A program made the translations under genes and the position numbers. The notes under the pieces were generated by a model, which had not been told where the DNA came from, made no database searches, and worked only from the letters and a program-made list of their open reading frames with translations. From Acidimicrobiales bacterium (GTDB taxonomy: Bacteria > Actinomycetota > Acidimicrobiia > Acidimicrobiales > Acidimicrobilacustridaceae), in assembly GCA_025455885.1 (NCBI GenBank), contig JALOLR010000015.1, positions 1-64,000 of the forward strand: 64,000 nt of DNA. The letters run 5' to 3'. This document shows positions 25,313-33,806 of this stretch, piece after piece (the first letter of the stretch is position 1; every line of letters begins with the position of its first letter).

Positions 25313-26488
25313 ATGGCTGGTGCGTGGTTCGAGACGGTGGCCGTGGCGCAGAAGCGCGCCAAGCGACGCCTGCCGTCGTCGGTCTACGGCGCCATCATCG
25401 GCGGCGCCGAGAAGGGCGTGTCGCTCGAGGCCAACCTCGGCTCCTTCGACCGCTTGGGCTTCGCTCCCCACGTCGCCGGCCTCCAGCCCGAGCGCTCGAT
25501 GGGAACCCGGGTCATGGGCCTCGACATCTCGATGCCGGTCGTCATCTCGCCGACCGGGGTCCAGGCCGTGCACCCGGACGGCGAGGTGGCGGTGGCCCGC
25601 GCCGCCGCCAACCGGGGCATCCCGATGGGGCTCAGCTCCTTCGCCTCCAAGTCCATGGAGGAGGTGGCGGCGGTCAACGACCAGCTGCTCTTCCAGATGT
25701 ACTGGTCCGGGGGCCGCGAGGTCATGGTCCAGCGCCTCGAACGGGCGAAGGCGGCCGGCGCCAAGGGCATCATCCTCACCCTCGACTGGACCTTCTCGAA
25801 CGGCCGTGACTGGGGCAGCCCGTTCATCCCGGAGAAGATCGATCTCAGGACCGCCCTGAAGCTCGCCCCCCAGGCGCTGTCCCGCCCGGCGTGGTTCGCC
25901 GCCTACCTGCGCCAGGGCCACATCCCCGACCTCTCGACCCCCAACATGGCCAAGCCCGGCGAGGCGCCGCCCGCCTTCTTCGGGGCCTACTACGAGTGGA
26001 TGCAGATGCCGCCCCCCAGCTGGGACGACGTGGCGTGGCTCCGCTCCCAGTGGGAGGGCCCGTTCATGGTCAAGGGCGTCTGCCGCGTCGACGACGCCAA
26101 GCGGGTGCGCGACGCCGGGTGCACCGCCCTGTCCGTGTCCAACCACGGGGGCAACAATCTCGACGGCACGCCGTCGCCGATCCGGGTGCTGCCGTCGATC
26201 GTCGACGCTGTCGGCGACGAGATCGAGGTCGTGCTCGACGGCGGCGTGCGGCGCGGCTCCGACGTGGTCAAGGCGGTCGCCTTCGGCGCGAAGGCGGTGA
26301 TGATCGGGCGGGCCTACCTGTGGGGGCTCGCCGTCAACGGCCAGGTCGGGGTCGAGAACGTGCTCGACATCCTGCGCGGGGGGATCGACGCCTGCCTGCT
26401 CGGCCTCGGCAAGGCCAGCATCGCCGAGCTGTCGGCCGACGACATCGTGGTGCCGAAGGACTTCTTCCTCACCCTCGGCGACAAGTAG
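25313..26488 (+). CDS. mftD: Mycofactocin oxidase MftD (FMN alpha-hydroxyacid oxidase family)
   Basis: 391 residues, an FMN TIM barrel of the lactate oxidase family. Visible blocks: MPVVISPTGVQAVHPDGEVA, PMGLSSFASKSMEEVA, the catalytic SNHGGNNLDGTPSP with the base His, and the phosphate loop VLDGGVRRGSDVVKA plus MIGRAYLWGLA. MftD oxidatively deaminates the cyclised 3-amino-5-hydroxyphenyl-dimethylpyrrolidinone intermediate to the redox-active premycofactocin. Its tail runs toward mftC from the opposite strand, unlike the usual collinear mft order. Confidence 0.92.
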   Translation: MAGAWFETVAVAQKRAKRRLPSSVYGAIIGGAEKGVSLEANLGSFDRLGFAPHVAGLQPERSMGTRVMGLDISMPVVISPTGVQAVHPDGEVAVARAAANRGIPMGLSSFASKSMEEVAAVNDQLLFQMYWSGGREVMVQRLERAKAAGAKGIILTLDWTFSNGRDWGSPFIPEKIDLRTALKLAPQALSRPAWFAAYLRQGHIPDLSTPNMAKPGEAPPAFFGAYYEWMQMPPPSWDDVAWLRSQWEGPFMVKGVCRVDDAKRVRDAGCTALSVSNHGGNNLDGTPSPIRVLPSIVDAVGDEIEVVLDGGVRRGSDVVKAVAFGAKAVMIGRAYLWGLAVNGQVGVENVLDILRGGIDACLLGLGKASIAELSADDIVVPKDFFLTLGDK

Positions 26489-26545
26489 CGACCCGCCCCC
26501 GAGCCGACCGGGGGACCCGGGCGCCGGGCCAAGGGCACCGTGGGC
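26489..26545. terminator. Possible bidirectional terminator between mftD and mftC
   Basis: The 57-base gap between the two facing stops holds CCCGG GCG CCGGG (26516-26528) and, just before, CCCCC...GGGGG arms. The hairpins are GC-rich but no U-run follows, so intrinsic termination is uncertain. Confidence 0.35.
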
Positions 26546-27679
26546 TCAGAGCACCGTGACGGGGATGCGGCGACGGCCGACGCCGAGGGGCTTGGAGTGG
26601 TCGGCGCTCACCGTGGGGCGGTCGACGGGGCCCCGCGCGGCCAGCTCGGCGAGGGCCTCCTCGCCGTGGCCGAAGACGCACTCGGGGTCGGGGGCGTCGA
26701 GGGGGAGGCCGGTGAAGAACTTGGCGGCCATGCAGCCGCCGCCGCAGGCGTCGTAGCTGCCGCACGAGCCGCACGCGCCGGGCGAGGAGGGCTCGCGCAG
26801 GGACGTGAACAGATCGCTCGTGCGCCACACGGCGGCGAAGCCGCCCTCGTCGCGCACGTTCCCGGCCTTGAACTCGTCGTGGAGCACGAACGGGCAGGCG
26901 TAGACGTCGCCGACGGGGTCGATGAGGCAGACCACCCGACCGGCACCGCACAGGTTGAGCCCGGGGAGGGGCTCGCCCAGCGCGGAGAGGTGGAAGAACG
27001 AGTCGCCGGTGAGGACGTGGGGCCGGGCCAACAGCCAGTGGTACAACTCGCGCTGCTGTCGGGACGTCGGGTGCAGGTCGTGCCAGGTGTCGATGCCGCG
27101 ACCCGAGGGCCGGAACCGGGTGAGGCGCAGCTCGGCGCCGTACTCGGCGGCGAGGGCCTCGTACGCGTCGACCTGCTCCACGTTGGCCCGCGTCATCACG
27201 ACGCTGAGCTTGAACGACCCGAAGTCGGCGTCGCGGAGGTGGTCCATGGCCCGGCGCACCCGGGCGTGGGTGCCCTCGCCCCGGATGACGTCGTTGGTCG
27301 CCTCGTCGATGCCGTCGAGGGAGATCTGGATGTCGACGTAGTCGAGGGCGGCGAGGCGGCGTGCGTTCTCGGCGGTGATGCGGCCCCCGTTGGTCGAGAA
27401 CTTCACCCCGACCCCCCGCTCGACGCAGTACTCGACGATCTCGAAGAAGTCGGGACGCAGCATCGGCTCGCCGCCGCCGATGTTGACGTAGAAGACCTGC
27501 ATCTCGGCGAGCTGGTCGACGATGGCGCGCATCTCGGCGGTGGTCAGCTCGTTCGGATCGCGCCGTCCCGAGCTCGACAGGCAGTGGACGCAGGCGAGGT
27601 CGCAGGCGTAGGTCCACTCCCAGGTGAGGCAGATGGGGGCGTTGAGGCCGAGCGTGAGCTCGTCGGTGAGCGCGGTCAT
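26546..27679 (-). CDS. mftC: Mycofactocin radical SAM maturase MftC
   Basis: 377 residues. The radical SAM cluster motif is CDLACVHC (CxxxCxxC) near residues 27-34; GGGEPMLRPDF is the SAM-binding GGE region. The C-terminal SPASM domain has the Cys series in LCGAGRVVCL, YACPF, CGSCGSYDACGGGC and CVFGHG for auxiliary Fe-S clusters. MftC decarboxylates the C-terminal Tyr of MftA and crosslinks it to the preceding Val. Its ATG overlaps the mftB stop (ATGA), which fixes the start. Confidence 0.95.
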   Translation of the reverse strand: MTALTDELTLGLNAPICLTWEWTYACDLACVHCLSSSGRRDPNELTTAEMRAIVDQLAEMQVFYVNIGGGEPMLRPDFFEIVEYCVERGVGVKFSTNGGRITAENARRLAALDYVDIQISLDGIDEATNDVIRGEGTHARVRRAMDHLRDADFGSFKLSVVMTRANVEQVDAYEALAAEYGAELRLTRFRPSGRGIDTWHDLHPTSRQQRELYHWLLARPHVLTGDSFFHLSALGEPLPGLNLCGAGRVVCLIDPVGDVYACPFVLHDEFKAGNVRDEGGFAAVWRTSDLFTSLREPSSPGACGSCGSYDACGGGCMAAKFFTGLPLDAPDPECVFGHGEEALAELAARGPVDRPTVSADHSKPLGVGRRRIPVTVL

Positions 27680-27990
27680 GCGCGGTCCTCGGGTTCGGGG
27701 GGCGTGGGCACGATGAAGTCGCCGGCGGCGAGCGAGGTGAGGGCCCTCTCGAACGAGGGCCACCGACGGTCCTCGAGGCCGGCGGCGGCGAACGCCGTCC
27801 GGGCGTCGGGCGCCTCCCCCAGGCCCTCGACGACCGCGACGAGGTCGGGGGAGCGCAGGAACGTGAGGCGCCGGTTGCCGTAGTGGTACGCGAGCGCCCC
27901 GAACGGTTCGGGGCGCAGCGCCACGCGGTCGTGCAGGCGCCACGGCCGGCCGGCGTCGAAGCCGGTCGTGTCAGGGGTGGTCGTGGTCAT
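27676..27990 (-). CDS. mftB: Mycofactocin peptide chaperone MftB (RRE protein)
   Basis: 104 residues, PqqD-like size and fold signature: WRLHDRVALRPEPFGALAYHYG followed by LTFLRSPDLVAVVEGL. MftB binds the MftA leader and delivers it to MftC. It overlaps mftC by four bases and starts 28 bases after the mftA stop, so mftA-mftB-mftC is one transcript. Confidence 0.92.
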   Translation of the reverse strand: MTTTTPDTTGFDAGRPWRLHDRVALRPEPFGALAYHYGNRRLTFLRSPDLVAVVEGLGEAPDARTAFAAAGLEDRRWPSFERALTSLAAGDFIVPTPPEPEDRA

Positions 27991-28018
27991 GGTCGGCGAA
28001 CCGGGACCGGGTTCGGGC

Positions 28019-28147
28019 TCAGTAGACGCCGCACATGCCGTCGATGGAGATCTCCTCGACCAACAGCTCGTCGTCGGTGGCCTCCGCGTCGGTCTCGGCG
28101 GCCGGCGTGGTCTCCGGGGCCTCGGTGGCCTCCAGGGTCTGGTCCAT
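28019..28147 (-). CDS. mftA: Mycofactocin precursor peptide MftA
   Basis: 42-residue peptide. The acidic Thr/Glu/Ala leader (MDQTLEATEAPETT...) is followed by LLVEEISIDGMCGVY, whose last eight residues IDGMCGVY are the hallmark of MftA. The final Val-Tyr pair becomes mycofactocin. GAGGGGAA lies 6 bases upstream of the ATG. It is easy to miss at this length. The next genes on the strand are mftB and mftC. Confidence 0.96.
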   Translation of the reverse strand: MDQTLEATEAPETTPAAETDAEATDDELLVEEISIDGMCGVY

Positions 28148-28181
28148 GGTGTTCCCCTCGTGGGCGGTGGCGACGGAGCTC

Positions 28182-28198
28182 ATCCTACCGATGGTGCC
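28182..28198 (-). promoter_or_regulatory. Putative mftA promoter element
   Basis: On the minus strand GGCACC (28193-28198), five bases, then TAGGAT (28182-28187) precede mftA with a leader of about 28 bases. The same GGCACC-N5-TAGGRT order occurs upstream of mftD. The second arm of the mftD inverted repeat is not present here. Confidence 0.45.
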
Positions 28199-28231
28199 GA
28201 GGGCGCCCGCCAGCGGCGCCCCGGTGCTCGT

Positions 28232-29197
28232 TCACGTCGTTGGGGTGTCGACCTCTGGCGGCCCGGCGAGACGGTCGCGCCACCAGGCGACGGTGGTGGC
28301 GGCGGTCTCGGCGAGCGGCGTGGCCCGCAACCCGAAGACGGCCTCGGCGTCGCTGGCGTCGATGACGAAGGGGTGCTCGAACTGGTACGCGGTCTCGCGC
28401 AGCTCCTTCATGAGCGGGGAGAACCATCCGAGCGCCACGAGCACGCCTCGCGGGACGCCCGAGACCGGGGGGGCGGGGACGCCGGCGGCGTCGGCGAGGA
28501 CCCCGACGAGCTCGCGCACCGAGCACGCCGGCGCGGTGGGGACGTGCCAGGGCCGTCCGAGCGCCCGCTCGTCGGTGCCCAGCACGGCCAGGGTCCGGGC
28601 GACGTCGTCCGTGGAGGTCCAGCTGTGGGCGGCGTCGGGGTCGCCGATGGTGCGGACCCGCTTCCCGGCGAGGACCATGGGGACCACCCGCTCGCCCATG
28701 GCGGCGTCGACGACCCCGGGCCCGATGAAGTCCGACGCCCGCGCCTCGGTCACCCGGACCCGACCGGCCTCGTGGGCCGCGAGGGCGTCCTGCCACATCC
28801 GTGCCCTCACCCGCCCTTTGGTGCCGATGGCGGCGAGGGGGAGCTCCTCGGTCATCGGTTGCGCGCTGCCCGGGCCGTAGGCGTAGAGGTTCGACATCGT
28901 GACCAGCACGGCGTCGTTCGCCTCGGCGGCGGCCAGCAGTGCGGCGGCGATCGGCGGCCAGGTGGTGGCCCAGGCGGCGTAGGGAGGGTTGACGCAGTTG
29001 TAGACGGCGTCGGCGCCGATCGTGACCTCGACCATCCGTTCGGCGTGGCTCGCGTCGGCGGCCACCGCGTCGATGCCGTCGTGGGCGACGGTCGTCCCTC
29101 GCCGGGTCACGAGCCGCACCTCGTGGCCGCTCTCGGCCAGGCGCACGGCGGTGCCTCGCCCGGTCGGTCCTGCGCCGATGACCACGTGTCGTCCCAT
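28232..29197 (-). CDS. NAD-dependent epimerase/dehydratase-like protein (atypical SDR)
   Basis: 321 residues. HVVIGAGPTGRGTAVRL is the Rossmann nucleotide loop; ASDFIGPGVVDAAMGERV and AHSWTSTDDVARTLAVLG resemble atypical extended SDRs. The canonical YxxxK pair is not obvious, so it may be an NAD-binding reductase, not a sugar epimerase. GGAGG precedes the ATG. It is divergent from the TetR gene with two operator-like palindromes between them. It lies 84 bases upstream of mftA on the same strand. Confidence 0.75.
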   Translation of the reverse strand: MGRHVVIGAGPTGRGTAVRLAESGHEVRLVTRRGTTVAHDGIDAVAADASHAERMVEVTIGADAVYNCVNPPYAAWATTWPPIAAALLAAAEANDAVLVTMSNLYAYGPGSAQPMTEELPLAAIGTKGRVRARMWQDALAAHEAGRVRVTEARASDFIGPGVVDAAMGERVVPMVLAGKRVRTIGDPDAAHSWTSTDDVARTLAVLGTDERALGRPWHVPTAPACSVRELVGVLADAAGVPAPPVSGVPRGVLVALGWFSPLMKELRETAYQFEHPFVIDASDAEAVFGLRATPLAETAATTVAWWRDRLAGPPEVDTPTT

Positions 29198-29224
29198 GTC
29201 GAGCCTCCGCTCCGCCCACTCTGT

Positions 29225-29236
29225 GAGCACTGCTCT
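29225..29236. promoter_or_regulatory. TetR operator-like palindrome 1
   Basis: GAGCACTGCTCT, opposite orientation AGAGCAGTGCTC. It shares AGAGC-N2/3-GCTC symmetry with the site at 29266-29278, and both lie in the spacer between the epimerase and TetR genes. Confidence 0.5.
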
Positions 29237-29265
29237 CATCTTGGGGCACTGATCGGCCCCCGTCA

Positions 29266-29278
29266 AGAGCAACGCTCT
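29266..29278. promoter_or_regulatory. TetR operator-like palindrome 2
   Basis: AGAGC AAC GCTCT is a perfect inverted repeat. It lies about 40 bases from site 1 and about 45 bases upstream of the TetR start, so binding could block both divergent promoters. Confidence 0.55.
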
Positions 29279-29321
29279 CGACACGGTGCACCGCTCGCGA
29301 GAACGTGCCAGGATGGCGGTC

Positions 29322-30023
29322 GTGAGCGCCCCCAGAACGGCCCGGCAGCGGGCCCGCGCCGAGATCACCGGCGAGATCCTCGCCACGGCCCGCGCCCACC
29401 TCGCAGCGCGCGGCCCGGCCGACCTGTCGCTGCGGGCCGTCGCCCGCGACCTCGGCATGACCTCGTCGGCGGTGTACCGCTACTTCGCCAGCCGCGACGC
29501 GCTGCTCACCGCGCTCATCGTCGAGGGCTACGAGGCGATGGGCAGCGCGGTCGAATCCGCCGAGGCGAGGGTTCGACGGCGCGACCTCGCGGCGCGGTGG
29601 CGCACGGCGTCGACCGCCGTCCGGACCTGGGCCCTGGCCCATCCCCACGAGTACGCGCTGCTCTACGGCACCCCGGTGCCCGGCTATGAGGCGCCGGCGA
29701 CCACCGTCGACCCGGCGACCAGGGTGGCCCGGGTGCTCGTCGCCATCCTGGCCGACGCCGCCGCTTCGGCCCCGACCGATCCGCCGCCCCAGTGGTGGCC
29801 CCCGCTCGTCGCCCACCTGCGCGCCGACGTGGTGGCGGGCGCCGGGGCCATCGCGCCGGACGTCCCCCCGGCCTGGCTCGCCCGCGGCCTCCTGGCCTGG
29901 ATCGGGCTCTACGGCTTCGTCTCCTTCGAGCTCTTCGGGCACCTCGTCGGTTCGGTGGAGGACCCCGGACTGCTCTTCGAGCAGTTCCTCCTCGACTCCA
30001 CCGTGGCGCTCGGCCTGCGCTGA
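29322..30023 (+). CDS. TetR-family transcriptional regulator
   Basis: 233 residues. The N-terminal HTH is LSLRAVARDLGMTSSAVYRYFASRDALLTAL. The C-terminal ligand domain has WALAHPHEYALLYGTPVPGYE, common in TetR_C WHG-type regulators. I favour the GTG giving VSAPRTARQ because CAGGAT ends 7 bases upstream; ATG 29313 and GTG 29286 are possible. It probably controls itself and the divergent epimerase through the two palindromes. Distance and orientation argue against it being MftR. Confidence 0.85.
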   Translation: MSAPRTARQRARAEITGEILATARAHLAARGPADLSLRAVARDLGMTSSAVYRYFASRDALLTALIVEGYEAMGSAVESAEARVRRRDLAARWRTASTAVRTWALAHPHEYALLYGTPVPGYEAPATTVDPATRVARVLVAILADAAASAPTDPPPQWWPPLVAHLRADVVAGAGAIAPDVPPAWLARGLLAWIGLYGFVSFELFGHLVGSVEDPGLLFEQFLLDSTVALGLR

Positions 30024-30128
30024 GCGGGCGCCTCGCGCCGACGCCCTACGATTCCCCGGCCGGAGGAGGGGGCGACCGCCGGACGGGTGCGCCGACGCGT
30101 GCTGCGACGCCGCCCGAGCGAGGAGACC

Positions 30129-30998
30129 ATGGCCTACCCCGACGGCATCGGTGCGATCGACCTGATGATCGGCTTCCCCTTCCGCGACAAGAAGGCGGTC
30201 TACGAGTACCTCGGGGCAGGCCTGAAGGACCCGGGCTCCGACTCGCTCGAGATGCCGGCGGGCTACATGTTCAAGGACGTGCCCGAAGAGGCCGCCGACG
30301 AGGTCGACCCGATCGACGTGACCTTCGGTGAGATGGACCGGTGGGGTGTCGCGGCCGGGCTCTTCGGGGTGTCCGAGCAGTCCGTCGAGGCCCGTCGCCG
30401 TCACCCCGGACGGGTGTTCCTCTCCCTCGAGGTCGATCCCAACGACATCACCGGCTGCGTACGGCGCATCCGTGACACCCACGCCGAGCACGGCCTGAGC
30501 GCGGTCACCACGTTCCCCGCCGGCTGCAACCCCCAGGTACCCGTCAGCGACCGCCGCTACTACCCCGTGTACCAGACCTGCATCGACCTCGACATCCCGA
30601 TCATCGCCAACGCCGGCATCCCCGGGCCCCGCTTCCCGGCCGAGTGCCAGCACGTGATGCACTTCGACCAGGTCTGCTACGACTTCCCCGAGCTGCGGAT
30701 CGTGATGCGCCACGGAGCCGAGCCGTGGGAGGACCTGGCCGTCAAGCTCATGCTCAAGTGGCCCGGGCTCCACTACATGCCGAGCGCGTTCGCCCCGAAG
30801 TACTACCCGGAGGCCATCGTCCGCTACGCCAACAGCCGAGGCGCCGACAAGGTCATGTACGCCGGCTACTACCCGGCCGGCCTGACCCTCGAGCGCATCT
30901 TCACCGAGCTCCGCGACGTGCCCCTTCGCGACCACGTCTGGCCCAAGTTCCTGCGGGAGAACGCCATTCGGGTCTTCAAGCTCGACGGCGTCGCCTGA
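30129..30998 (+). CDS. Amidohydrolase-2 family (TIM-barrel) protein
   Basis: 289 residues. The central region EVDPNDITGC, FPAGCNPQVPVSDRRYYPVY and NAGIPGPRF fits the amidohydrolase_2 family (decarboxylases such as gamma-resorcylate and ACMS decarboxylase). RIVMRHGAEPWEDL supplies one metal-type His, but the N-terminal HxH is not seen (IDLMIGF instead), so it may lack the usual metal site. AGGAG is 8 bases before the ATG. It is a distant parallel of the larger amidohydrolase at 37.6 kb. Confidence 0.75.
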   Translation: MAYPDGIGAIDLMIGFPFRDKKAVYEYLGAGLKDPGSDSLEMPAGYMFKDVPEEAADEVDPIDVTFGEMDRWGVAAGLFGVSEQSVEARRRHPGRVFLSLEVDPNDITGCVRRIRDTHAEHGLSAVTTFPAGCNPQVPVSDRRYYPVYQTCIDLDIPIIANAGIPGPRFPAECQHVMHFDQVCYDFPELRIVMRHGAEPWEDLAVKLMLKWPGLHYMPSAFAPKYYPEAIVRYANSRGADKVMYAGYYPAGLTLERIFTELRDVPLRDHVWPKFLRENAIRVFKLDGVA

Positions 30999-31007
30999 GC
31001 GGGCTCG

Positions 31008-31808
31008 TCAGCCGCCGGTGCGGCTCGCAGCGATCTCGGCGCTCAGCACCGCCACCCCGAACGGCGTGCAGGCCGTGTCGAGGTAGCCGACCGCCTCCAC
31101 GAAGCACTCGGCGACCACCTCGAGCGACTGCATCGAGTTCGGGTCGAGCCCGAGGGTGACCATGACGCGGCGGAACCGCACCGGGTCGTCCATGTGCCAG
31201 GCGTGGCCCACCTCGTGCACGATCACCCCCACGACCTCCCGCTGGCACCGACCGTCGACGGTGCGCTGGGCGACGTGCATCACCCGGGCGACCGGCGGGC
31301 CCCCCATCTGGGCGCAGACGTGATCGGCGTGCGTGACCCCGGGGACGTCGAGGACGATCTCGCAGCTCGCCACCGAGACCTCGTCGGGGGTGAAGCCCGA
31401 GCGGGCGAAGCCCTCGGCGAAGGGCTCGGCTGCGCACCCGACGCCCGTCACCGCCGCGCCGGCGAAGGCCAGCAGCGGGCCGCCGACCGGTGGTTCCGTC
31501 ACGGCGGTCGCCGCCGGAGGGACGCTCGTGGGGACCGGCGCAGGAGCCACCGCCGCAGGGGGCGGTGCGGTCGTCGGCGGCACCGCCGCCGCTCCCGCTG
31601 CCGTGGGCGGGGTGGGATCGGCCTGCGTCGCCGCAGGGCGGGAGGGGGCGGAGGTCGCCCGCGGCCCGGCTGCGGACGTGAGGTCGGCCGCCATCGGCGC
31701 GGCGGCCCGGGCCGGATCCGTCGGGGCGTCGCTCGTGGCCGAGCGCACCAGGTTCACCCCGGCCAGGAGGGCCAACCCGGCCATGAACACGGCGGCTGGT
31801 CGGGGCAT
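31008..31808 (-). CDS. Secreted protein with HExxH motif, putative metalloprotease-like
   Basis: 266 residues. N-terminal signal or anchor (VFMAGLALLAGVNLV), then ~80 residues of Ala/Pro/Thr linker, then a C-terminal domain with VIVHEVGHAWHM near residue 205. HExxH is the zinc site of gluzincins and metzincins; the Glu in AECFVEAVGY about 30 residues on is a candidate third ligand. Four or more cysteines in the domain suggest disulfides. No named family recognised. CAGAGT lies 7 bases upstream of the ATG. Confidence 0.65.
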   Translation of the reverse strand: MPRPAAVFMAGLALLAGVNLVRSATSDAPTDPARAAAPMAADLTSAAGPRATSAPSRPAATQADPTPPTAAGAAAVPPTTAPPPAAVAPAPVPTSVPPAATAVTEPPVGGPLLAFAGAAVTGVGCAAEPFAEGFARSGFTPDEVSVASCEIVLDVPGVTHADHVCAQMGGPPVARVMHVAQRTVDGRCQREVVGVIVHEVGHAWHMDDPVRFRRVMVTLGLDPNSMQSLEVVAECFVEAVGYLDTACTPFGVAVLSAEIAASRTGG

Positions 31809-31870
31809 GTCGCCAACTCTGGCACGATCAAGGAAGGCTGCCGTCGCGGGCGGACGAGGAGGAGTCGACG

Positions 31871-32590
31871 ATGGGGATCGCCGTGGTCACCGGTGCCGGG
31901 CAGGGACTCGGTCGGGCCACCGCCGAACGGCTGGCTCGCGACGGTCACCACGTCGTGGCTCTCGACCTGGACGGGGAACGAGCCGCGGCGACCGCCGCGG
32001 CGGTCGACGGCGACTGGCGGCAGTGCGACGTCACCGACCCCGACGCGGTGCACGCCGTCGCGGCGTCGCTCGACGGCTGTCAGATCCTCGTCAACAACGC
32101 CGGGATCTGGGCGTTCCACTCGATCCTCGAGATGTCGCCGGACGACGCCCGCGCCGTGATCGAGGTCAACGTGCTCGGCGTCGTCTGGTGCACCCAGGCC
32201 TTCGCCCCGCTCATGAAGGCCGGCGGCGGAGGGAGCATCGTGAACCTCTCCTCGGGCGCGGCGTACACGAACTCGCCGGGCCTCGGGACCTACCCCGCCA
32301 CCAAGGCCGCGGTGGAGTCGCTCACGCGGACCATGGCCCTCGAGCTCGGCCCCTCGGGCATCCGCACCAACGCCGTGGGGCCCGGCCTGATCGTCAGCGA
32401 CGGGACCGCCGCCAACTACCAGGGCGATCGGGCCGCAGAACGGGCCAAGGGGGTGCCGCTCGGGCGGGTGGGCACACCCGCCGACATCGCCGACGTGATC
32501 GCCTTCCTCTGCGCCGACGACTCGCGGTACGTGAACGGCCAGGTGATCTACGTCGACGGCGGGATCACCGCCGGCCGCATGCCCATGTAG
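31871..32590 (+). CDS. SDR family oxidoreductase
   Basis: 239 residues, classical SDR: VVTGAGQGLGRATA, the structural NNAG, catalytic NLSSGAAY then YPATKAA, and GVPLGRVGTPADIADVIAFL near the end. It has a normal-length strand 2 region and lacks the mycofactocin-type insert, so it should use free NAD(P). Substrate unknown. GAGGAGG precedes the ATG. It may be cotranscribed with the epoxide hydrolase 44 bases downstream. Confidence 0.87.
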   Translation: MGIAVVTGAGQGLGRATAERLARDGHHVVALDLDGERAAATAAAVDGDWRQCDVTDPDAVHAVAASLDGCQILVNNAGIWAFHSILEMSPDDARAVIEVNVLGVVWCTQAFAPLMKAGGGGSIVNLSSGAAYTNSPGLGTYPATKAAVESLTRTMALELGPSGIRTNAVGPGLIVSDGTAANYQGDRAAERAKGVPLGRVGTPADIADVIAFLCADDSRYVNGQVIYVDGGITAGRMPM

Positions 32591-32634
32591 CGGCGCGGCG
32601 CGGGCGCCCCCGCCGCTGGGCCAGCATGGCGGGC

Positions 32635-33804
32635 ATGCCCACCCCGGAGCCCTTCACGATCGCCGTCCCCGACGAGGTCCTCGACGACCTCCACCGGCGA
32701 CTCGACAACGCCCGCTGGCCGGATCAGCCCCCCGGTGAGCCCTGGTCGTTCGGCATCCCCGTGAGCGAGGTGCGGGCCGCCGTCGACCACTGGCGCCACC
32801 GCTACGACTGGCGGGCCCGCGAGGCGGCCATGAACCGCCGGCCCCAGTTCCTCACCGAGGCCGAGGGCGAGACCGTTCACTTCCTGCACGTCCGCTCGCC
32901 GCACGACGGCGCCACGCCGCTGCTGCTCACCCACGGGTGGCCCGGCTCGTTCGTCGAGTTCCTCGACGTGATCGAGCCGCTCACCGATCCCGAGGCCCAC
33001 GGCGGGACGGCCGCGGACGCCTTCCACGTCGTCATCCCGTCCATGCCGGGCTACGGGTTCTCCGGACCGACCCGCACCCCGGGGCTCGACGCCCGACGGG
33101 TGGCGTCGGCCCTCGCCGAGGTGATGACGCAGCTCGGGTACGACCGGTTCGTGGCCCAGGGCGGCGACTGGGGGGCCGTCGTGACCCGGTGGATGGGTCG
33201 CGACCACGCGGAGCGCCTCATCGGCCTGCACGTGAACATGATCTTCGCCTTCCCCGACGCGGATGACCCCGACGCCATGGCGGGGGTGACCGAGGCCGAC
33301 ATGGCCCGCTTCGCGGTGGCCGGCGAGCGCATCGCCGACGGCACCGGCTACATGGCCATCCAGAGCACCCGGCCCCAGACCCTCGCCTACGGCCTCACCG
33401 ACTCCCCGGTCGGGCTCGCCGCCTGGATCCTCGAGAAGTTCCACGTCTGGAGCGATCTCGACGACGCGAGCATGGCCGCCACCTTCGGCTGGGACCGCCT
33501 CCTCGACAACCTCATGGCCTACTGGGTCACGAACACCGCCGGGTCCGCCGCTCGCCTCTACGCCGAGTCGGCACGCGCCGGCACCTCACCCACCGACCCG
33601 GTCGGCGGCCGGGTGGACGTGGCGACCGGGCACACCGTCTACCCGTTCGAGCTGCTGCAGACCCCGCGGGCGTGGGCCGAGAAGGCCTACGACCTCGTGT
33701 ACTGGGGAGAGCAGGCCCGAGGCGGGCACTTCGCGGCCTTCGAGCGGCCGGGCCCCTTCGTCGACGAGGTCCGAGCCTTCGGGCGGGTCCTGCGGGAGCG
33801 CTGA
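32635..33804 (+). CDS. Epoxide hydrolase with EHN N-terminal domain
   Basis: 389 residues. The EHN cap (FTIAVPDEVLDDLHRRLDNARWP) is followed by an alpha/beta-hydrolase. LLTHGWPGSFVEF is the HGxP oxyanion motif, AQGGDWGAVV carries the nucleophile Asp, and the final HFAAFERP supplies the catalytic His. It opens epoxides to diols. I chose the ATG at 32635 since CAGCAT ends 7 bases upstream; ATG 32626 adds three residues. Confidence 0.9.
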   Translation: MPTPEPFTIAVPDEVLDDLHRRLDNARWPDQPPGEPWSFGIPVSEVRAAVDHWRHRYDWRAREAAMNRRPQFLTEAEGETVHFLHVRSPHDGATPLLLTHGWPGSFVEFLDVIEPLTDPEAHGGTAADAFHVVIPSMPGYGFSGPTRTPGLDARRVASALAEVMTQLGYDRFVAQGGDWGAVVTRWMGRDHAERLIGLHVNMIFAFPDADDPDAMAGVTEADMARFAVAGERIADGTGYMAIQSTRPQTLAYGLTDSPVGLAAWILEKFHVWSDLDDASMAATFGWDRLLDNLMAYWVTNTAGSAARLYAESARAGTSPTDPVGGRVDVATGHTVYPFELLQTPRAWAEKAYDLVYWGEQARGGHFAAFERPGPFVDEVRAFGRVLRER

Positions 33805-33806
33805 GC

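Noticed and set aside
29322-30023. TetR gene considered as MftR
   Set aside because: It is paired with the divergent epimerase by its own palindromes, and the mftA/mftD promoter motif differs.
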